Origin: Chalara sp. BL73
Lineage: Eukaryota; Ascomycota; Leotiomycetes; Helotiales
Direction: 5' to 3'
DNA: 64,000 nt
NCBI GenBank assembly: GCA_918026815.1
Contig: CAKJVC010000257.1
Location: forward strand, 36,564-100,563
Shown: piece by piece, positions 12,519 to 23,346 of the stretch
How the letters are laid out: each line of letters opens with the position of its first letter
Numbering within the stretch: position 1 is the stretch's first letter
The notes under the pieces: generated by a model
The model's input: the letters and a program-made list of their open reading frames with translations, nothing else
Databases searched by the model: none
What the model was told of the DNA's origin: nothing
Position numbers and translations under genes: made by a program

Positions 12519-12778
12519 CTGTGTAAATACAGCCTCCCTAACACTCAGCCCTGACGAACACGATTATAGAAAGGAAAATTGGCGAGTGTGGTTGTTGTTT
12601 AGTTTTGTCCCTCCTTTCTCCCAAAATTTTGAAGCTCTCGTTAACAAGGTGATAATTGGATACTAGATCCCTAACTGCTTAGTCAGAAACACGCTACCAG
12701 CTTGGTCCCTTGCTCAAGCTTAACGTCGTCAAAATCAAGAAATCCTCAATACTCTGCTAAATCTAACAATCTAGCAAA

Positions 12779-13217
12779 ATGGTAAGTCCAATTAGCTTCT
12801 TGTTACTAATTGTTTGAATTCTAACATTTGCGCAGGGTGGCGGCGGCAAGATTCCGTAAGTAAAAGACCGAATGCGATCACTCAACTCCCTCCGACCAGT
12901 TTCCTGACGATCACTCAGATACCCAAAGCATGTGTGGTCACCGGCAGGTGGATGGTACTCCAACCCAAAGAACTGGAAGTCGAATACTGCAGTAATGGGT
13001 GCAATTGGTCTTGCGATCGTGGCCGGCATGTGGAAATTGAGTGCGGACCGAGAACACCGAGACAAATTTCCAGCTGAAGGTCGATTCTACCCTAGCAGAT
13101 AGTATGTATACTATATAAGTATCCTCGAGGGCTCTTTTCTAACATATGGGAAACAGTTGGAGTAGACAGGTTATTGAACACGACAAAGCTGAAGCTGCGA
13201 AGAAGGGACATTCATAG
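12779..13217 (+). CDS. Small single-span mitochondrial protein, probably a complex I accessory subunit
   Basis: Four exons, 88 residues: 12779-12781 (ATG only), 12836-12855, 12919-13101, 13157-13217. The coordinates add to 267 bp with every junction in phase. The protein starts MGGGGKIPYPKHVWSPAGGWY, has one hydrophobic span (AVMGAIGLAIVAGMW), then a charged tail with SADREHRDKFP, FYPSRYWSRQ and a Lys-rich end. This topology and the SPAGGWY/FPSRYWS motifs match a family of small fungal inner-membrane proteins that I associate with NDUFB4/B15-like complex I subunits, though I am not certain of the name. No conventional presequence is visible, which is common for such accessory subunits. Confidence 0.75.
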
Positions 13218-13927
13218 ACTGGGCGTGTGGAGGGGACCCGGACTGTACATATCTAGGAGTTACGGAATGGTCTATGATATGAAATAAATTACCGCGCTAT
13301 GCTGTATATTGAATTTGCAGAAGCCTTGTGTGAAAATTACTACTTACTTCTTTCTCATTTTCACTTCGTTGATTCAAGTAAATCTATGGCTGTGTGTTTT
13401 TCTGTATCCCGCTATATTTATTCTTTGAGGATATATAGCAATACATTACTGGTTAACCTAGAGGTTAGTTTCATTGTTATTCTAGACTGTTTCAGATCAA
13501 GCTTCAATGATTGCTATTACGGATGTATCAGAGCCTACAGCAAAGTATGAACCATCGACTAATCTAAGCCACATAAAATTTGTGGTTGTTGTTTACGCCT
13601 ATATGGTAGTCATGTTCCGAAAGTTAACTATCCTCTTAACAAGTGCATCCGCAGATGGCGGTCAAGACCCGCTGTACAAGCGATGTGTGGAAGAAATCTT
13701 CTCGAGTTTCAATCGGAGATGACTTTTAGTGGAGATTAATATGTTTACTGGCGTTGTCTTACAGCATCCACTTCGCAATTAAAGTGCATATAGAGAGAAG
13801 TGCGCAGCGGAATTAATCCGTATTGCTGCTTGAAAATATGTTTAAAATTCACAACGGGAAAGCACTCCCAGAAAGAATACCCTATATGCTACATTGTCTA
13901 ACAATACAATGACCACGCTAATGGCCA
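13218..13927. other. Convergent intergenic region, nothing seen
   Basis: 710 bp of AT-rich DNA between two 3' ends. The open frames present are short and hydrophobic by chance; none has splice or family support. Confidence 0.45.
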
Positions 13928-15801
13928 TTAACCGGCATGCTCCACAATCTCACTATTGATTTTGCCATCCTTTCCAATCCACGTGCGGATCTGCTCAGGC
14001 AGCGGAACTTCTTTGTAATCTTCTTCCTCACTTGTGGCGTCGATAACGTTGAGGTTGATACCTGAACATTTGCTGGAAAACACCTCTGTGTTCATGGACG
14101 CCTTTCCAAGGTATACCTGTGCCCCGTCGACTTGGTCCATCAAAATGGTTGGTAAAGTACCCATCACTTGGAGAGCGAAGTTGCTGGACTTGATCACGTC
14201 GATAGACGAAACCAAAGACTCCACGATCAGAGACAAACGAGGAGAGTTGTCGATTGATATGGCATTCGCTTTTCCTTTCACAATGATGGTAGTTTTGTTG
14301 CAACGACTTATAAGTATAGAATGAGAAATTGAAGCCTCAATCGTGATGGGCGCAGATTCATTATCATAATTTTCCTGTAGGTGGTCAGAACGGACAAAAT
14401 TATACCAATTATGAGAAAGACTTACGATGAACCACTTGTTCCCGTCAAGCTTTTTGATGGGAGGCTTCTTAGTTCGCATACTCTCTGGTTTTGGTTTCTT
14501 GCCAGGTGCCGGGCTTTTGCCACGAGATATTGAGGATGAGCTGGACTGGCTATCACTTCGGGTAGGCACAGTTGCGCCAGCTCGTAGAGATGGGTTCTTA
14601 TGTGTCATTTGATCTGCCGTGACCTTCTTCAGACCTTTCGTCACAGCCTCGCCCCTGTTTAGCTCGGAGAAGACAGCATCTAGTCCAGAGGCTGCAGGGG
14701 CTGGCTTTGGAGCACTGACACCCTCAAGAAGCAACGAAGGTGGTGGCGGTGGTCCAGGCGGAGGGGGAGGCGGTGGAGGACCGCCAGCAGATGGCTGGGG
14801 CGAGCCTGACTGTTGCGAAGACTTCCACGCTTCTTCAAAAGACACCCCTTTAGCATTCCACGGAATGCCTTGTTCAAAAGTGTCTTTGGCGTACTCAGCA
14901 ACGTCCTTGAAAATTTGGTAATATGCTTGAAGCCACTGGTATTCCTTTGACTCCCTGGTATGTGTTAGCTTTGCTACTTAATCAGGTTAAGATGCTGTCC
15001 TACTTGTCCTTGAACTCCTTCGCAACACGATTGCCGTTATAAAGCGCCGAGTTTTTTGACTCCTCTACGTGCTTATGGGGCTTAGGATCAACCGTCACCC
15101 ACCACCCAAGCATATCCGTACCATCAGCTACTGCGCTAAGTTGGTTGAAAGCCGGTGAACCTCTGTTGGCGTTCTTTATGTCTCCAATTGCCAGCACGGA
15201 AGCCTGTATAGCTTTGAGTCCTTCGTTGTCCGGCGTAAAGTTTGGCTTCCTAGCCTTAGTAGATACCAAAATGAACCTCCGTTGTGCGGCGAACAATTCT
15301 CCCACCCTTGCGGCCTAGGCTATTGATTAATCAACATATTCTTGAGTTTGAGCAGTGTTACCAACCTGTTTTGCAACTGGTCCACCTAAGGCATTGCTGA
15401 GATCAGTAAATTTCTTCACAGGCCCATTAATAACTAGGTCAAAGGCCTCCACAGACTCAGGTAATGGGTCTGCTTTTGGCTTGGGAGTTTCTTTGACTGT
15501 CGACGGTACTGGTGGTTGCGGCGTTGGTAGAGGAGCAGGAGATGTGACAGGTGCAGTTGGAGACACTCCATTTGATTTTGCAGGTTCGATTGTAGAAGAT
15601 GCGATGTCCTCGAGCCTAGACGTAGCAGCCTCTAATCTATGGACGAAACTTGTCAGCAGATTTGGCGGAATTGTAAGAAACTGTTTGTCCATGATGAAAA
15701 GATGTTCGATCACTGTGGCAGTAGGTGCAGATAAGTGACAAAATAAAACTTCCATACCGTTTGATCAAAGTAGTAAGGTTATGCATATTATTCGCAGCCA
15801 T
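13928..15801 (-). CDS. SRV2: Adenylyl cyclase-associated protein (CAP)
   Basis: Recycles cofilin-bound actin and, in yeast, links Ras to adenylyl cyclase. Five exons: 15801-15758, 15636-15366, 15314-15004, 14954-14426, 14374-13928; total 1602 bp, 533 residues. Exon 1 encodes MAANNMHNLTTLIKR and continues as LEAATSRLEDIASS, the conserved N-terminal coiled segment. The helical folded domain follows (FILVSTKARKPNF, MLGWWVT). A polyproline tract of nearly 20 residues marks the central profilin/SH3-binding region. The C-terminal beta-helix (CARP) domain runs from KKLDGNKWFI to WIGKDGKI. The first intron, 121 bp, is longer than the others (49-51 bp). Confidence 0.95.
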
Positions 15802-16221
15802 AATTGTAGCAGGAACCCTCGAATGAAGAGGTGTTCCAGATAACAGATGTAGAAAGAGGGAACAAATCAACAAACTCTCGCTGGGGCAATAGGCAATGGG
15901 AAAAGTAGATATTTAGGAAGCTGTAGAGGGGTCTTAAGAATGCAATGAGGCGGGAGGAAGATGTTGTAGCTTCTCTATAAAATTGTTACCTAGGATTAAA
16001 CTGTTACCTGCTACTACCGATTGCGAAGCTGTACTTTAAGGGGAAGCTCATTATTTACGGCTGCCTAAGGCGCAAATCCACAAGGCTGCGTCTCAGTGTC
16101 TTGGCCACATCCACCAGTCCAGCACACTAAGTATCAGCCTCGCTTCTGCGACGACGTTGACACACTACGCAAGCTGTGTAAGAATGAAGTGAAGAAGAAA
16201 AAAATATCATTAATATATAAC
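15802..16221. promoter_or_regulatory. Divergent promoter region SRV2 / MAK32-like
   Basis: 420 bp between opposed starts. The MAK32-like frame is open upstream to 16096, so a longer N-terminus is formally possible, but the added residues do not look conserved. Confidence 0.35.
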
Positions 16222-18122
16222 ATGGAAAACGAGAAGAGAGATTTTGCTCTTGAACAGGATATAGACTTCTGCACCCTGGGCATGTTTATCATTGGTAAGA
16301 TTGCTTTCCTGTGTTATGCGTGTCTTTTTCATGTTATTTTCAGGCGATGTATAACAGCAAATGCCCAAGAGTCAGTTCTCTCCAGACTTCAAATTTGGCT
16401 TCCATCATCATCAATATCTGATTACCTTCTATTTCCCCAACCTCTAACCCCAAGTTCGTGAAAGCATGCTTCTTTCATTCTCAGTCAGCCGACAAGACTC
16501 TTACGTGAAGCCCTGTCTTTAGCAGATGGTTAAGGTCAGTATGTGTGCATATCATGTCCAAGTTGTATAGATGATGTTATACTGTGTCTTGAAATGCAAG
16601 AAATGGATCAATTATCTGAATATCAAGTAAGGTATAACCGTGAGGATGATATTAAGAAGTTGTGTGCGGAAAGGTCGGATCCGTTTTCTCAAATTTGCCT
16701 TGCAAAGCATCAAGTACTAGAATATATGGCACTCCCTCAGGCACCACGATAGCGCTTGAAGTCTTGTCGTTTCTTGTTTCTAGGTGGCCATTCATATCTG
16801 ACTTTATATTTCAGACGAAATACACTATCTTCCGCCTACACCATCTGTATACGACATTGTCGGTGGTGCTGGATGCTACTCCGCACTTGGAGCACGCCTG
16901 TTCTCCCCACCGCCAATTTCACGCACAGTCTCCTGGATAGTCGACAAAGGATCAGATTTCCCATCATCTATTGACACACAGATTCAGTCATGGCAAACAT
17001 CATGTCTGATCCGCGAGGATATTTCACGTCCGACAACCAGGGGTTGGAATGGCTATGATGAGCATCAGCATCGAGCATTCAAATACACAACACCTAAATT
17101 ACGACTCGACCAGAATTCTTTAACGCCAGAGCTTCTATTCTCGAAGTCATTTCACCTTATCTGCTCGCCAACGCGATGTATCGATCTTGTAACCTCAATA
17201 CTGCGTCGTCGCAAAGCAGCAAATCCAAGAGCGGAGAAGCCCATATTTATCTGGGAACCAGTTCCTGATCTCTGTACTCCTGATGAACTTCTCAATTGCA
17301 CGAATGCATTACCTTATATTGACGTGTGTAGTCCCAACCACCAAGAATTGGCAGGATTTATGGGGGACTCGGACCAAGGCGTCGACCCAAGAACAGGTGA
17401 GGTCTCCACTGCTTTCGTAGAAGGGGCATGTGAGCAACTCCTAGGATCCATGCCATTACAGAGCTATACTCTAGTCGTCAGATGTGGTGCCAAAGGTTGC
17501 TATATCGCAAAAATGGGCGGGCGATCAAGAAGAACGTCAGTCGTAAAGCGAAAGCGTCCTGCTAACCATGCAAGTCAGTAACAGCCAGTTCCTTTCGCCT
17601 TTAGAGTGGCTATACGCATTTACTTATCCATTGTATAGGAGGCGGTCTCACATTAGACATGGATATGGAGTCGCTATTTGCCGGTCTAGTCTCCTCGGAC
17701 GGTACCATTGACTTCGAGCGCGATCGCCCAGCCATTGATCCGGGTATTGATAAGTGGGTACCAGCTTATTTCAAGCCGGAAAGGAAAGGCCGTGTTATCG
17801 ATCCCACCGGAGGTGGAAACGGGTTCCTTGGCGGTCTTGCAAGTGAGTAATAATCACCTTGATCTCAAACAAAACTAAATCTTCTTCAGTCGCACTAGCA
17901 AGAGGCAAAGGACCCGTCGAAGCCGCAGCATGGGGCAGCGTAGCAGCCAGTTTCTGCATCGAGCAAGTTGGTGTTCCAACCTTATCCACAGATGCCGAAG
18001 GTCGAGAAAAATGGAACGGAGAATCCGTATCCGCACGTCTTCAAGAATTCATGGGCAGAATAGAGCGGCCTGATGTTGTGGAGAGCGCCAGTGGGGAGAT
18101 CGGAAAAATGAGCCTAGCATGA
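16222..18122 (+). CDS. MAK32: MAK32-like PfkB-family protein
   Basis: Ribokinase/PfkB-fold protein of the fungal Mak32 type; Mak32 is known genetically for maintenance of the L-A killer virus in yeast, but its substrate is unknown. Exons: 16222-16294, 16815-17573, 17639-17842, 17890-18122, 1269 bp, 422 residues. The first junction restores FCTLGMFIIDEI and is followed by IVGGAGCYSALGARL, the family's N-terminal glycine signature. The C-terminal anion-hole motif reads DPTGGGNGFLGG: the catalytic Asp of ordinary PfkB kinases (GAGD) is Asn here, as I recall for Mak32 relatives. The first intron is 520 bp, about ten times the local norm. Confidence 0.88.
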
Positions 18123-19687
18123 CAATTGCTTGTTCTAAAAGACGCTTAAGGATAGATTTGGTTGGTTCTTATGATACACGAAATGGGTCAGGATGCATAT
18201 AGACTTTGGGGTAATCAAGTAATCAAAAATAAATCACAAAAAAGTATCAACTAGGCTTTGTTAAATCTGCATAAGTCATATAGATAGTAATAATCTTGAA
18301 TGAGGCAAACTGAATAGCTTTCACAGATCGTCAAATTTTGTTACTCCTTTCCTCAAGAAAAAAATTATATTGATAATACAAAACCAGCAAAGCTCCAGGA
18401 TCACCCTGTTGGGGGACCCCATAGAAAACCCCGTCTTCTTCGGGTTTTTAAAGTCTCTGTGGTGTGTGACCCCGAGTTCATATCCCACAAACACAGATTG
18501 TCCTGAACCCGTTCCACCGGGCCGCCCTTGTGTTTGTTGGAGGTTTGTTTGCTTAAACATTATTCTATAGGCACAAAGTAAAATTTCATAAAAGAGCGCA
18601 GTGTGATTGGCTGATTGGGGTTAGCTGGGGAAGAGAACAGGGGCTTGATTCGCGTTTGGCAATAGTATACTTCGGTGCTTAGGCGCCGAGGCAATTCCGA
18701 GACCGCGGGTACCCCATTGGACTTTTTTTGGTGATAGCATCATTCGTGCTTTAACCTTATTGGGAGTCGGGAGTACTGTGATAATTGGCCTTTAATTGAT
18801 CGTCCGGTCACCTAATTACTTGTATTTATGCTCAATAATCTAAAGTTACATATCAATATCAACCACCATTAAACCCCAAGAGGAAAGATCGTAATTCTCG
18901 AATCAGACATAAAATAATAAATGCTGTATCAAACCAAACTTCCGGGACCGCGTACCCTAGCCGCCTGTTAAACAAAACCATGTGCTACCAAAAAGATGAC
19001 TTTCTCACAATGAATATATTATCTTATTCGGTGCAGTTTACGGTTATGCTCACTCTGTCTTTGACTATCCTTCAAGTAATAACAACAACAGTGACACCAT
19101 GAATGCTGATCAGCCATGTGCGCTCTCCTGGTCCGGTATGATGGAAACCGCCCAATCTCAGGACAGAATCTGCACTTGGGATGATTCGGCTTCTATCTGT
19201 TCTCGTAGATGCGCATCCGAGAGAAGGACTTTGAAACAGATGCCACAGCTCGGATGATATTCATGATAATGGCTCTGATAATCCGTTAGCGTCGAGTAAG
19301 GCCCAGTATTGCTGTAATTACAATTCGGATGCTCGTGTCACTTGTGCTTCCTGACATCACATGTACTACTTAACACCTTGCGCGAGGGGCATATATCGCA
19401 CACAGGATGGATTCCTTGATGTGTAGTCCACGAATCGTACCGTTGAGGGCAGTCCGTGCACCAGTAGTGATTTTCCGAATAGTGGTCGTGCTTGTTCCTT
19501 TCGTTCGCGAGGTAGATACTGTAGAATACGCACTAGATATAAATTTCAGCGTAGCGTGCATTATAATTTTCAACAGGCTAAAAGCCTTCAGGTCCTATTT
19601 TACACCAACTACACCATGCACGATTGTGGTAGCACTCATAACACTAATGTGCAAGTAAATAGTGGCAAATTAATCTATAATAGACTA
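18123..19687. other. Convergent intergenic region, 1.6 kb, no gene recognised
   Basis: AT-rich background with a more GC-balanced island around 18400-18760 and a patch near 19090-19260 whose forward translation is Cys/Ser/Arg-rich but interrupted by stops. These could be remnants of old genes or repeats; I cannot assign either. Confidence 0.4.
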
Positions 19688-21226
19688 CTAATTGAACCAA
19701 AAGCTCACGCTGAAGCTTACGCTTAGGCTTCGAACGTAATGCCACCATCCAACTGGGATATAGAGGCACTCGCCTTCCTCAAGTACACAATCCACGAACT
19801 TCGCATCACCGCATAATGGGTACTTTATGTGAGCGGCGATCTGCTCCTCCAGCGTGCCATCCCAGCCAGCTAGGGTCCCAATATCAACTGCACTCGTATT
19901 TTCCATATCAATGCCTCCATTTTCTACACCTCTTGCGTAAAGTTTCTCGCTTTCTTTAGGCGCATATAGCCTAATATATTTTCTACCAACAACTTGGGCC
20001 AGGATATTGTGGTATGGATCAGTGTGTAGAGGACTGATGGTGCCTGCAGGTCCGAACCAAGCATTTAGCAGAGGATCGTCGAGAATGGGCAATTCTGCAT
20101 GTTTAGTGGCAAGCGGTGAGGAGAAATGCGGTGGCGGTGGGCTGGTGTAGCAGTAGTCTGGGACTGTAATATCTAAGCGTAAGGAAGGGATCTGAGCAAA
20201 CAGATCATGCTGTGCAAGATATCCTGTGCTCAGCGTCGATGTAGATGAATCCACAAGTATATAATTTTCCATAAACTCCTTGAAAGAGATAATTTTTTGG
20301 CCCCATCCTTCGTCAACATAAGTTCGCCCCGTCTCTACTGGAACCAATCTCCGGCCGCCAATTGTTTTGGACATGAAATAATTAGGGTTACTCCATGAAC
20401 GTCCATTCCTTGCGGGCCACTTATTTATGATATCCGTTAATATCACAGGCTCAGGACCTAAACCTTTGTTTCGTGGTTCTAACATATATGACTCAAATAC
20501 ATCGAATGATGGTTTGGCTTTTCGCAGAATATTGTTCTTAACTGGCGATATCTGGATAGAGACTTCTGGGAAACGTTCCTCGGGCTCTATCAAATCGCAA
20601 GTACCGAGTTTTTGTCTCTTAGATGCAGCAGAAAGGTGATAGCCTCGAGGTTCCTTATCATGACAAGATTGAAGGGTAGCGAAAGCCTGGGCAATTCCAT
20701 ACGCGATAGCTGTGTCTACTGGAGGACCTGCCATAATGAGTGTCATATCCAGGGTCCTTACCATATCATCCAGCATACAGCTCTCCAGAGTGCTAGCCTC
20801 CTCGAGACCTGGGCCAGCCTTCCAAATATTGCTGAGTGCCAAAGTGGAGAACTTGAACAAGCTAGCCTCTCTGTGTAGATGTCTCCAACAAGGAGGGACA
20901 TTCTTGAAGGGAAACGCATAAAATTTCTCGTTTGCAAGAGTGACCATATCTTCGCATCTCTGGAGGCAGAGTTCGTACATCTCGGGTTGGTCATGAAGCT
21001 GGATCATATCATTTAGGTAGGCCATAAGGAGGACAATAGCTCCACCACAATCATTCAAAGCTATGATCCTATCAGAAGAAATAGAAGAGTCGGAACAGCT
21101 CGGGTTAGTATGCTGGAAATTCTTGCAGAAATATGCCATGCAAATATCACTCAATGTTCGTTGTAGACTGTTAGCATCTGCTTTTGGTGGTCGGACAGAA
21201 GTCATTGTTGCGTAGCTGATCACCAT
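19688..21226 (-). CDS. JmjC-domain 2-oxoglutarate oxygenase, JMJD5/KDM8-like
   Basis: Intronless, 512 residues, ATG at 21226. The C-terminal 240 residues form a cupin/JmjC domain: [14 protein letters not shown] opens it, then [16 protein letters not shown] supplies the HxD iron ligands (His401, Asp403) and [10 protein letters not shown] the distal His496. The HxDPYxNLL pattern and the YIPVGWWH motif are characteristic of the JMJD5/KDM8 subgroup, whose animal members hydroxylate arginine. The N-terminal half is helical with no named domain, also as in JMJD5 orthologues. Substrate in fungi is unknown. The lack of introns in a 1.5-kb gene is uncommon here. Confidence 0.88.
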   Translation of the reverse strand: MVISYATMTSVRPPKADANSLQRTLSDICMAYFCKNFQHTNPSCSDSSISSDRIIALNDCGGAIVLLMAYLNDMIQLHDQPEMYELCLQRCEDMVTLANEKFYAFPFKNVPPCWRHLHREASLFKFSTLALSNIWKAGPGLEEASTLESCMLDDMVRTLDMTLIMAGPPVDTAIAYGIAQAFATLQSCHDKEPRGYHLSAASKRQKLGTCDLIEPEERFPEVSIQISPVKNNILRKAKPSFDVFESYMLEPRNKGLGPEPVILTDIINKWPARNGRSWSNPNYFMSKTIGGRRLVPVETGRTYVDEGWGQKIISFKEFMENYILVDSSTSTLSTGYLAQHDLFAQIPSLRLDITVPDYCYTSPPPPHFSSPLATKHAELPILDDPLLNAWFGPAGTISPLHTDPYHNILAQVVGRKYIRLYAPKESEKLYARGVENGGIDMENTSAVDIGTLAGWDGTLEEQIAAHIKYPLCGDAKFVDCVLEEGECLYIPVGWWHYVRSLSVSFSVSFWFN

Positions 21227-21802
21227 AGGACCACAAAGCTAACTATGCAGCACTAGGCGCTGTTCATATCTAATAAAGGGTAGTCTTTGAGATCACAGAC
21301 ATGGCAAAGCGAAATCAGATTGAAAGTGTGGAAAAGCGTCACAAGTTAATTAAGGTCGCCAAAAAGAGTGGATTTCTACAACAGCGATTTGTTGTGCCTG
21401 AGGCATCAAAAGCAACCCTTAACTTTGCTCGAGTTTGGTTCTCTTAGGGGTGACATACAGTAAAGGAGGTGCTCTAAAGTATCATATCAATTATCTTCTC
21501 CTTTGCTGTGATACAATTTTCAGTGTTTAATATCTTCATATAACATAGAGCTAGAACTTGCTTTTTGGTAACACATTGATAATGGTACAGTTCTCCGCAG
21601 CCAATGGCACCTCATGCTTAGAAGTGTCTTGCATGATGACTGTCACCTTGGGGCCGCCTCTCAGGATGACAAAATTATTGGGTGCATAGATAATGCACGC
21701 GGTTATATACTTGTTCGTATTATTGAGATCTACCCCATCGTCGTCTCATCGCGATTTACTACAGAAGTATTGGGGCAGGGATAACACTATAAAACTTAGC
21801 AT
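21227..21802. promoter_or_regulatory. Divergent region between JmjC and Clr5 genes
   Basis: 576 bp between opposed starts; no open frame of interest. Confidence 0.35.
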
Positions 21803-23346
21803 ATGTACTATTCTTTGACACCCCACGCTATCAATGGTATCATGGCCTTTTCCGAGCCAACACGCAAGAAGTATGCCAGCATAATGGATTGGCATCCTCA
21901 AAAGCCAACTATCAAAAAGCTCTACATTGACGATCACCACACCTTGGATAGAGTCATGTCTATCATGGCATGCGAATATAATTTCCACGCTACGTAGGTG
22001 ACGGTTCATATTTGATTCACTTGCCACAGGGAATAACGAGACTTAGAAAAAACATGTACAAGAAAAGGATCAAATCATGGGGACTCAACAAGAACCTCAA
22101 TGAGAATGAAATCCACATGATAGTTCAGCACAAGAAGGAATTGGATGCCGCAGGAAAATCATCGTTGGTATGTGTCAAGGGTCGGGTTGTTGATGCAAAA
22201 AGACTGCAGCGTTACATGGAGCGCAAGGAGCGCATCCACTCCCGGGCTTCGACGGAGCCTTCGGGGACTTCTAGACCACCCGGCATTGCTGCCCAAAAGA
22301 TTTCGTCAAGTGTGCCCGTACCTCTCAGACAATCTCCAGTTCTACTTGTTCCAGAACGTATAGCTATTGCTGCTCGAGATTACATACGCGGCCATCTTGA
22401 TAATCCCAATTTTCGTACTTCCCCGGCAGAAGACTATGCCTGTCATACACAAATCTACCATTGCACGAAAGCCTTTAGCGCTGTGCTCAAGTCTCTAAGT
22501 AGCGGGAAGCTCGCATCTCAAACAATTCTAGATCGCGCATTCAGCCTTCTAAAAGGCCCTATATCCAGCAATTCGCCAAGATCACTGATGTTCCTACTTA
22601 GATTGAGTGCCTGGATTTTAATATATGGGAGGCCAGAACTTCAGCAGATTCTGCATAGTTATATTGCCCAGCTCTCGGCTATTATAGGGGGTATCAATCA
22701 TCCAATTGCCACCATTTCGAGTCAATTAATGCAGTGCAATAGCGATAATATCGCTGAAGTATTGCCAAGAGTCATGAAGGAAATTCAGATTGAGCTTTTG
22801 AAGGGTCTTCAGTCCGGCCATTGGTTGGCCGAAAACACTTTGCTTGAAGAATTTCAAGTTATGTGTAATGCGTACGGAGAACTTGAAGCGATGAAACGTC
22901 TAGAAGAATGGATCGGTGGCGTCAGACGTAATTGGGACCTAGAGTCCGTAAGTTGGCATCTTAGTCTACAAGTTACAAGGGCAGAGACGCAAGAACTCCA
23001 TTTTCACCTGCGGCCTAACGAGACACAAGAAATGTTCCGAACACCTGAAGGCATGGCAAGCACTGAAAATCAATCTGTGGAGAATCCCACGCCCGTGGAG
23101 TTCATACACTCCCGGAAGAATGAATTCCATGGACCAATCAGCGATATTGCTCATGCCGATTGTAAACTATGTCGCAACTTAGAGAAACCAAGGCTATGGA
23201 CACGTACCAAGAAGCATTTGCTGAGTCATCTCCGAAGGCTTTTGGTGGAAAGTGGTCAAGTTGAAAGATTGAGCCAATTGCAACGTGAGTTGAGCAATGC
23301 CCATCAGGACCCATGGGATCAAGCTACTGTTAAAGAGGTGCCTTAA
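21803..23346 (+). CDS. Clr5-domain protein
   Basis: Two exons, 21803-21993 and 22041-23346, joined over a 47-bp intron; 498 residues from the first ATG, or 485 if the Met at 21842 is used. The Clr5 domain spans the junction: KPTIKKLYIDDHHTLDRVMS, then CEYNFHAT joined to LRKNMYKKRIKSWGLNKN. Clr5 domains are helix-turn-helix-like and abundant in filamentous ascomycetes; S. pombe Clr5 acts in heterochromatic silencing. The remaining 420 residues are predicted mostly helical with no recognised domain, as usual in this family. Expression conditions and targets are unknown. Confidence 0.82.

Noticed and set aside
16096..16221. N-terminal extension of the MAK32-like gene
   Set aside because: Open and in frame, but Lys-rich and unlike the family start; the Met at 16222 sits just before the conserved block.
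18321..18560. Minus-strand 79-codon frame with Gly/Pro-rich start
   Set aside because: No ATG-context or family support; the matching plus-strand frame is equally open, as expected from balanced composition.
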